DNA of 64,000 bases from Lamellibrachia columna (Eukaryota; Annelida; Polychaeta; Sabellida; Siboglinidae): assembly GCA_963662155.1 (NCBI GenBank), contig OY759267.1:11717623-11781622 (forward strand), in the 5' to 3' direction. Below the pieces are notes generated by a model. It was not told where the DNA came from. It did no database searches and worked only from the letters and a program-made list of their open reading frames with translations. The position numbers and the translations under genes were made by a program. Below, piece after piece: positions 57,966 through 64,000 of the stretch (position 1 is its first letter; each line of letters opens with the position of its first letter).

Positions 57966-59711
57966 TGCTAGCAATAGCTCTAGGGGTCAGACCACAGTTG
58001 AACTTCCTGTTTATCGTTTCACATGAACACATGGATATTTTTGTAAACATTGATGAGATCCCACGTGGGGGCATTTTGAAAGAGCTGGAGGTATGTGATT
58101 TTGACAAAACTTGGTCAGCATGTCAATGAGATGATGGCAGTTGTGTGAAAAAATTTCTGAATTTTTTATGGTCAAGTTTTCTTATAATCAGACAAAACGT
58201 TAACATGGCCACCAATGCAATTTTGTACTGTGGTTTTACCTCACATAAACAAAAGTTGTGGTCACAACATGGTTATAACATTTTGATATGCTTATGTTTT
58301 GGTCGTTGTTGTTAGCTTAATTGTGGATATTACAGGTAATTTGTGTGAAATTATTAGTTTGTTACAACAAATTTCTTATAATTTTTTTAATTTGCAATTC
58401 CGATAATATAATCAGGGCTCATGTTTTTGAAAATAAATAAATAAAAACAGTTGCTAACTTGCGTCACATTATGTGTTTGACTTTTTGGTATCAGGCTAGA
58501 TAATAATATATTATTATATATATTTTATTGATTCCATCTAATTAACAAGATTATTACTGGTTAAACACCATTATTATTTAAACTTTTTAACCGTCTCCTT
58601 TAGATGTCCTATAACTGACCTACTAATTATAAAAATTGTCAAATAAATGTACATTTTAGTTTTGTACTATAGTGTTTGATGTGCATGAGCTGATATTTAA
58701 TGATTAATGATATTTTTTTAATTTTCATATGTTAGCATGAAAGAGCTTGTGGTAAGCAAAAAGCTTAAACAAAGCACTTTTAATACTAACAATAATTGTT
58801 GCCTTTTCAACATGTCTAAACACAATATATCAATACCCATTTTGTGTTGTGTGCAGTACTTTATAAGTGCTTGGGCACAAGGAAATGAAGGTATGCAACC
58901 CTAACCGAAGTTAACGCCATACCTAGCTAACCCCATCCCTAGCTAACCATAACCCTGAAGTTTTTTTTACAGAATATATAACCATTCCCAAAGGCATAGG
59001 TTGATAAGAAAAGTGAACAGTTTGCTTGGAAAAGGCAGATAGCAGTAGCAATCTAGAATAGCATGGTACAGATTGGATGCCAAAATGGAAATTTTCTTCA
59101 AAATTAGATGACACCATTATATGAGGGAGTAGGTAGCCTTTTTGCACTAGAAGTGATTGGTGATATTTGTTATGTCGCACAGTTCATTGGTAATATTGTG
59201 TAACAAACAAACAGAACAGTTGTAAGTTGGTTGTGTCACAGCCCCTGGAAGCATTTTCAAATCCGGCCGCAATGAGTATCTGGTCATGTAACACCCCTTT
59301 ATGGTGGCGTATCCAAATCAAGCCATTTGCCATGTATCTTATCAACTAGAAGCATGAAAGCAGTCACATAAACAGTAAAATTTGACAAAAGTCTGACATG
59401 CTGGAATTTACCTGAAATCCTATTAAATGTGACAAATTGTAAATTTTCTGAAAAAGTGACTGGTTTTCAGCTGACAGTACGGGCAAGACATTGCTTAGAC
59501 TTGGCTGTCAAACAAATAATAATGACGTGACAAGCAGGAGTGTTCCAAAATGTCTACATATACATTGTGCCGCAACTTTATATAAAATTTAACACTTTCT
59601 CAGACATGAGTTTCCCTATTTGGGGTAAGACAGCAATTGAATTTCCTGTTTATTTTTTCACACGAACGTAGGGCGTATTAAATTGTGATATATGAAATTA
59701 ATAAATAAATA
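57966..59711 (+). repeat. R1 repeat, copy b
   Basis: It matches 12290-14120 joined to 15580-16250. The site of CR1 copy B is empty here (GGTAGCCTTTTTGCACTAGA near 59130-59150). It contains a few CCCTAACC motifs near 58900-58960. Confidence 0.75.
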
Positions 59712-60065
59712 ATTTTAGCAAGATTTTAACAAGATTGCCATGCAAGGCAAAGGCCCAGATGGCAAGTGGACAAGAAAGCCATTGGCTTATCGAGAGTCCA
59801 AAATTGTTTCATCTATGTGTAACCCGCTCACCTAAGATATGTGTTAAGCTTGTTTTTAAACATATTCACGCTGCTATCAGTTACACAATCTGAAGATAAT
59901 TTGTTCCATTCATTTGTTGTCCTCTGTGAGAACGAGTACTTCCCGATATCCAATCTACACTGATCCTTTACTAATGTGACCTTATGTCCTCTAGTTCTAC
60001 TATCTTTCTTGAGTGAGAAAAAAAAATTTCTATTAATAATATAATATCTCCATTTCATACCCATA
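59712..60065 (-). mobile_element. CR1-like retrotransposon, short 3' fragment (copy D)
   Basis: 3' end AGCAAGATTTTAACAAGATT and about 80 codons of the ORF2 C-terminus (NFFFSLKKDSRTRGHKVTLV, SFSQRTTNEWNKLSSDC). Severely 5'-truncated. Confidence 0.85.
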
Positions 60066-60079
60066 TTTTTACCCAATTT

Positions 60080-60690
60080 GGGAGAAATTTAGGAGAAAAC
60101 GCCACTGGATAGAACAGTGACTTTCAGCTGCAATATAAATTAAATGAGACAGAACACCATCCTGACATTTTTAAATGTTGTGTACCTAATAAAGGACTAT
60201 GCAAAGTTTAAAAAAAAATGGTAGTCATATGACTTGTCCCACATTCTCATTTTGGGAGCAGAAATGTGTAAAATATAAAACGTTTAAGGCTGAATTATTC
60301 TGAAAGTATAGCAACTAGAAGCCTACTGAACTAATAGTCATTGCCAGTATCCCTGACAATATATGGTAGCAATATGGACATTGTACTGTAACACAACAGT
60401 GAAATACAGGCTGCTGAAATCCTTATCAGAAAAAAAACATGTTCTTATCTTATATGTAGCTTGTAAACTTTAGTTAGTTAGAAGCACCTGAAAACAGATA
60501 AAAAATAATGGGTGTTTTTGGGTACTTACCCCCATTCACATTATAGGGTGCTACAGACCCAATTTGCATGCAAATCCTTAGTTTTTTGCATAAGTGCTCA
60601 GGTATAGCAACTTATTTGTTGTTTAAAATTTAAGCAAATTCTGAGACATCAACTTTTTGACCATTGGTTGATTTGACATGGAATGACCTG
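60080..60690 (+). repeat. T1-family fragment
   Basis: It matches 48900-49520 (ATAAAGGACT, CACATTCTCATT, GTTTAAGGCTGAATT, ATTGGTTGATTTGACA). Confidence 0.65.
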
Positions 60691-60933
60691 GGTAGGTGCT
60701 AATGCCTCAGTTTGTGTGGTTGGTTCGAATCTGACTGGTATACCACTTTGTGCAAAAATACCTGGAATGGGCATATTGACTGAAACATTGCATTTCCTCT
60801 TATAAATTTTATTCAGCCATTTGTTTTCAATGTTATTTGATTTACATAACTTCATAAATAATGCCTAACAATGATAACTATTTGTAGATGCTGGAGCATT
60901 ATTTACACCCCTCCAAACATGAACATACACCAG

Positions 60934-61084
60934 CAAATTATTACAAATGGTGATGAAAAGAACAAGATTATGTGGCAGATGCATTCTGCGCCACATGCTG
61001 GCTACAATGGCATCAATGCAATCGTAGAAAAAATATCACAAAGGTTCTACTGGAAAGGCCTAAAGGAGGACGTGAAGGCCTATG
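60934..61084 (+). CDS. Gypsy/Ginger-type integrase fragment, putative exon 1 (H2C2 zinc domain)
   Basis: After a possible acceptor (CACCAG) the frame reads QIITNGDEKNKIMWQMHSAP, HAGYNGINAIVEKISQRFYW and KGLKEDVKAY. It ends at TAT/GTAAGT, a good donor. The pattern HxxxxAGYNG, RFYWKGL, DV matches the H2C2 zinc-binding domain before retroviral-type integrases. The Cys pair comes from the next exon. The family fits Ginger/GIN1-like or KRAB-A-annotated integrases. No upstream exon was recognised. It could be a spliced DNA-transposon gene or a relic. Confidence 0.5.
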
Positions 61085-61448
61085 TAAGTGATAAAATATA
61101 TCTGCTGGATTTTATCTGTTATTTGAAATGTGTTGCCTAAATATATTGGTGTGTGTTTTTGTGTAGATCTAGACAATTTACTAGGGAAAACTGCGAGGTA
61201 TTTTATTGTCAAACAATGAAACAATCACTACTTCAATACACACATGCACGCACACACATGCGCACACACATAGTGCCATACGTGCATGCATATATGTACT
61301 GGAGAATTGTGGTGCATTTTCTTATATTTGTATAAGGTTGTCTTCTACACTGAGTACGTCTTACTTTTTTATATGTTGTGTTGCATTACATTCCAGTCTA
61401 ATAAATAACATATTTGTGTTTGCCATTTTTTTCTTCTGATATTTTAGG

Positions 61449-61573
61449 TTGCTAGATGCAATGTTTACCAATGGTATGAGAAGGTAAAGACAGTGGCTCT
61501 GAAGCTTACCCTAATCAAGATTGTGGAGCCCATTCATATGGTTGGGATGGACCTTACAAGTGGTTGTTATTAG
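61449..61573 (+). CDS. Integrase fragment, putative exon 2 (start of catalytic core)
   Basis: The acceptor TGATATTTTAG is followed by GTTGCTAGATGC, phase 0. It reads VARCNVYQWYEKVKTVALKL, TLIKIVEPIHMVGMDLTSGC. The Cys continues the zinc motif (the second Cys appears as Tyr in CNVYQ), and HMVGMDL is the first catalytic-Asp block of the integrase core (usually GMDLIGP). An in-frame TAG follows at 61571-61573. Either a further splice near 61560 or decay ends it. The remainder of the core was not found within the window. Confidence 0.45.
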
Positions 61574-61740
61574 ATGCTATAGTGAAATGCTTAATATTTT
61601 TGTTTACACTGAACAACTTCAGCAAACAAAATATATTTCACAAGTTTACAATTGATACATATTATATCATTCACATGTATTTACATTTTGAAACCATGCA
61701 AGCAGTTCGAAACTGTCAACTAGTGCCTGGCATGCTAACT

Positions 61741-63035
61741 TCTTCTTCTTCCCCGTGTTCCCTTGTGGGGTGGAGTCCAAGTCACTTGATTGCTTCTACT
61801 TTCGTTGTTAATGTTCTCCATTTCCCTCTATCTTCTGCGGTGGTCTTCCACTCTTGGCTGTTCGTACCTACCCTTTCCAGATCTCGTTACTACTTTCATC
61901 TTTAGGTGTTTTTTCATGCCAATCTCTTCTCTCAATGTCTTCATCTTCCTTCTATCTTCTTGGGTTACTTTGCATATTCTTCAGACCCAGTTGTTTTCTG
62001 CTATCTGCATCTTCTCCTCCTGTCTCTCTGTCAGTTCCAGTTTCCTAACCCATATATACAGGCTGGTACCACGCAGGCTTCCAACACTTTTCCTTTTATT
62101 TGTTTCTTCAGTTTTCTGTCCCACATAATGCCTTCCACTCTTCTCCATGCTGCTGCTCCTGCTTGCACTCTCCTCTGTATTTCCTTACTACTTCCTCCGT
62201 CCTCACACACTATGCCGCCCAAGTATACAAAACTGTTCACTTGTTAAAGGTCTTTCTATCAACAACTACATGCAAGTCAACCTCTTGTTCGCCTATCCAC
62301 ATTACTTCTGTCTTCTCCAGATTCATTTGGAGGCCATGTTTTTCTATGTGTTACTCCATTCTTGAAATGTTTTCTGTAAATCCTCTTTGTTATCAGCCAC
62401 CACTGCTAGGTCATCTGCATATAGTATCTTCTTAAATTCTTCCTGTTCAGGTACCTTTCCACTGATCAGGTTCATCACCATAATGAAAAGCAGGGGACTC
62501 AAGGCACTTCCCTGTCTAAGTCCTACGCCCACTCCAAATTGTTCCGATGTTTCTCTTTCAGCTCTCACCACTGCCGTTGTCTCCTTGTACATTTCCTCAA
62601 CCATTCTGATCTCTGCCTCTCCAACCTACATCCATCTCATGACTGCAAATGCAAGTTCTCTCGGCACAGTGTCGAATGCCTTTTCCAGATCGACAAAACC
62701 GAATTCTACATCCTTTCTAAATGCTCTCCTCTTCTCAATAATTTGTCTGATGGTAAACAATCCATCGTCCATTCCTCTCCCTTTCCTAAATCCCAGCTGA
62801 TTCTCTCTGATTTTGCTCTCCACTATATTCCTCACCCTAGCATCTAGTATTCTTTCCATAAATTTTTGGGATTGGCTCAGTAATGTGATGCCTCTGTATC
62901 TCCCTGGATCATGGATGTCCCCTTTCCCCTTCCATATCGGCACAATCACTCCTCTTCACCACTCTGTTGGTATCTCTCATGCTGTGAAGCACACATTAAA
63001 CAGTCTCGTCAGCCACTTGATTCATCTTCTTTAGA
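61741..63035 (-). mobile_element. 5'-truncated non-LTR retrotransposon with 10-bp target duplication
   Basis: CATGCTAACT flanks both sides (61731-61740, 63036-63045). The minus-strand 3' end is a GAAGAA-type tail at 61741-61750. Inside is an RT fragment. Truncation is just upstream of the first RT motifs. Confidence 0.9.
61760..63030 (-). pseudogene. Non-LTR reverse transcriptase fragment
   Basis: On the minus strand are VPIWKGKGDIHDPGRYRGIT, ENQLGFRKGRGMDDGLFTIR, FVDLEKAFDTVPRELAF, GVGLRQGSALSPLLFIMVMN, ILYADDLAVVADN (YADD at 62410-62421) and FVYLGGIVCEDGGSSKEIQ. The end is near VTWTPPHKGTRG. Stops and shifts near 62630, 62340, 62245 and 62030 break it. The YADD box and tail fit an RTE/I-type group distinct from the other copies. 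Confidence 0.8.
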
Positions 63036-63045
63036 CATGCTAACT

Positions 63046-63600
63046 ATAAGTTAGTAACTGTCCACAAACAGCTGTAATACAACGATTATACAGGATATAA
63101 GAATTCATTAAATATTAATATGGAATATTCTTGAATGTTGACTGCTATAGTATCTACGAGTTTAAAATGGTAAAAATATTCATTTTAATAGCTACTTAAC
63201 ATGCAAGTGATATATTGGGAAGTGGTCTAACATGTGTCATTATTTTTAGTATACTAGAGTTAATGGAATATTCACAGTTTGCATTTTGTCTATTTAGCAC
63301 AATGTCATTTTGTACTGTGCTATTATGTTATTGTTATGTTCCACGAACTGGTGTGAACATTGTGAAGAGCAAGGAGGCAGCCAGGATCAGCCTGGTCAAC
63401 TCTCCCCTGATGCCACGAATACCTTAGACTTAGCCAAGACGGCAGGTAGCATAAGGACTCAGTGAGGGCGTCAAGGAATTACATGAATGCGTTTGCACGT
63501 GGCATAGGCCTCCTGGCAGAAGCTCTTTATTACGATCACACAGTACAATGATCAGGCAGCCAAGTCATAGAAACTGCCCTGTCGTAATTGTGGTGTGCAT
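63046..63600. other. No gene recognised
   Basis: A short open frame (63335-63427, VPRTGVNIVKSKEAARISLV) in a more GC-rich block has no recognised family. Confidence 0.35.
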
Positions 63601-63618
63601 AACACAGTAATACAGTAA

Positions 63619-63790
63619 CATAGGCCTAAGTAAAAAGTAGCTATCAGATTGTATGTGAAACATAGAACATGTAAAGTCAACAAATTATAGCATGGTATAA
63701 TACATAGGCCTAAGTAAAAAGTAATATGATCTGTGGCTATCAGATTGTATGTGAAACATAGAACATGTAAAGTCAACAAATTAGCTATAT
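63619..63790. repeat. Tandem duplication, ~84-bp units x2
   Basis: CATAGGCCTAAGTAAAAAGT and GAACATGTAAAGTCAACAAA occur in both units (starting 63619 and 63703), the second with a short insertion. Confidence 0.9.
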
Positions 63791-64000
63791 AATATAGTAC
63801 GATATATTATAGTATGGTATAATACAATAAAGTAAACAGAATAATCTACACAATAAATGTTCAAAGTGACTGCCGAGTTAATAATGGTAAATAAAATAAG
63901 GTGTTTGTTCTATAAACATGGATTGTCTGACTCATTTCCCTAACTGTATTATTAAAGCTCTAGTTCATGTGAATAAGGCTGACATTTTAGCATGACACTA

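Noticed and set aside
63215..63427. 70-residue frame as host exon
   Set aside because: No family resemblance and no clear splice sites.

Overview
This is a 64-kb piece of an animal nuclear genome, most likely a marine invertebrate. It is AT-rich by eye, has no prokaryotic-style operons, and is dominated by CR1-like and RTE/I-like non-LTR retrotransposons, a Ty3/gypsy element, pogo-like and other terminal-inverted-repeat elements, long interspersed repeats and many minisatellites. The phylum cannot be fixed from sequence alone. A cephalochordate is one candidate, because intronic minisatellites that include splice sites have, as I recall, been described in amphioxus; hemichordates, molluscs and others stay possible. 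Almost every open reading frame is transposon debris. The one convincing host gene lies on the minus strand between about 55.5 and 29.1 kb and is made of short exons that ORF calling misses.   The host gene encodes a JmjC-type 2-oxoglutarate/Fe(II) oxygenase. Five consecutive exons are readable: 55501-55340 (HID iron-ligand motif), 55086-55001, 50425-50305 (ends at the third iron ligand in GWFHQ), 36579-36430, and 29588 to a stop at 29454. Phases match at every junction. The 5' exons were not found.   The notable discovery is that at least two exon-intron junctions of this gene have expanded into tandem arrays. The 5' splice junction of the 50.3-kb exon (about 26 exonic plus 27 intronic bases) recurs about 60 times over 36794-40195. 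The 3' splice junction of the last exon (about 23 exonic plus 24 intronic bases) recurs about 16 more times over 29589-30345. The introns hold dozens of copies of authentic-looking splice sites.   Layers of insertion can be read. A roughly 10-kb element with inverted ends (40196-50261, called T1 here) landed inside the 5'-splice-site array. A gypsy LTR retrotransposon (42706-47348) then landed in T1, and another T1 copy (55952-57965, reversed) preserves the empty site. A pogo-like element (20361-23232) interrupts the reverse transcriptase of a non-LTR element. A second pogo-like element (52554-54893) carries a non-LTR fragment inside it. A CR1 element at 2418-7041 has an inverted 5' end, as expected from twin priming.   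Layout: 1-2.4 kb non-LTR relic; 2.4-7.0 kb rearranged CR1; 7.1-11 kb degenerate satellites around a 1.2-kb element with direct terminal repeats; 11-17 kb interspersed repeats (family R1, a Tc1-like relic) with a nested CR1; 17.2-18.1 kb pure TCCC microsatellite; 19-24.6 kb non-LTR plus pogo-like element; 25-29 kb repeats; 29.1-55.5 kb JmjC gene and its transposon-filled introns; 56-60.7 kb T1, R1 and CR1 fragments; 60.9-61.6 kb a probably spliced integrase fragment; 61.7-63.0 kb a non-LTR insertion with a 10-bp target duplication.
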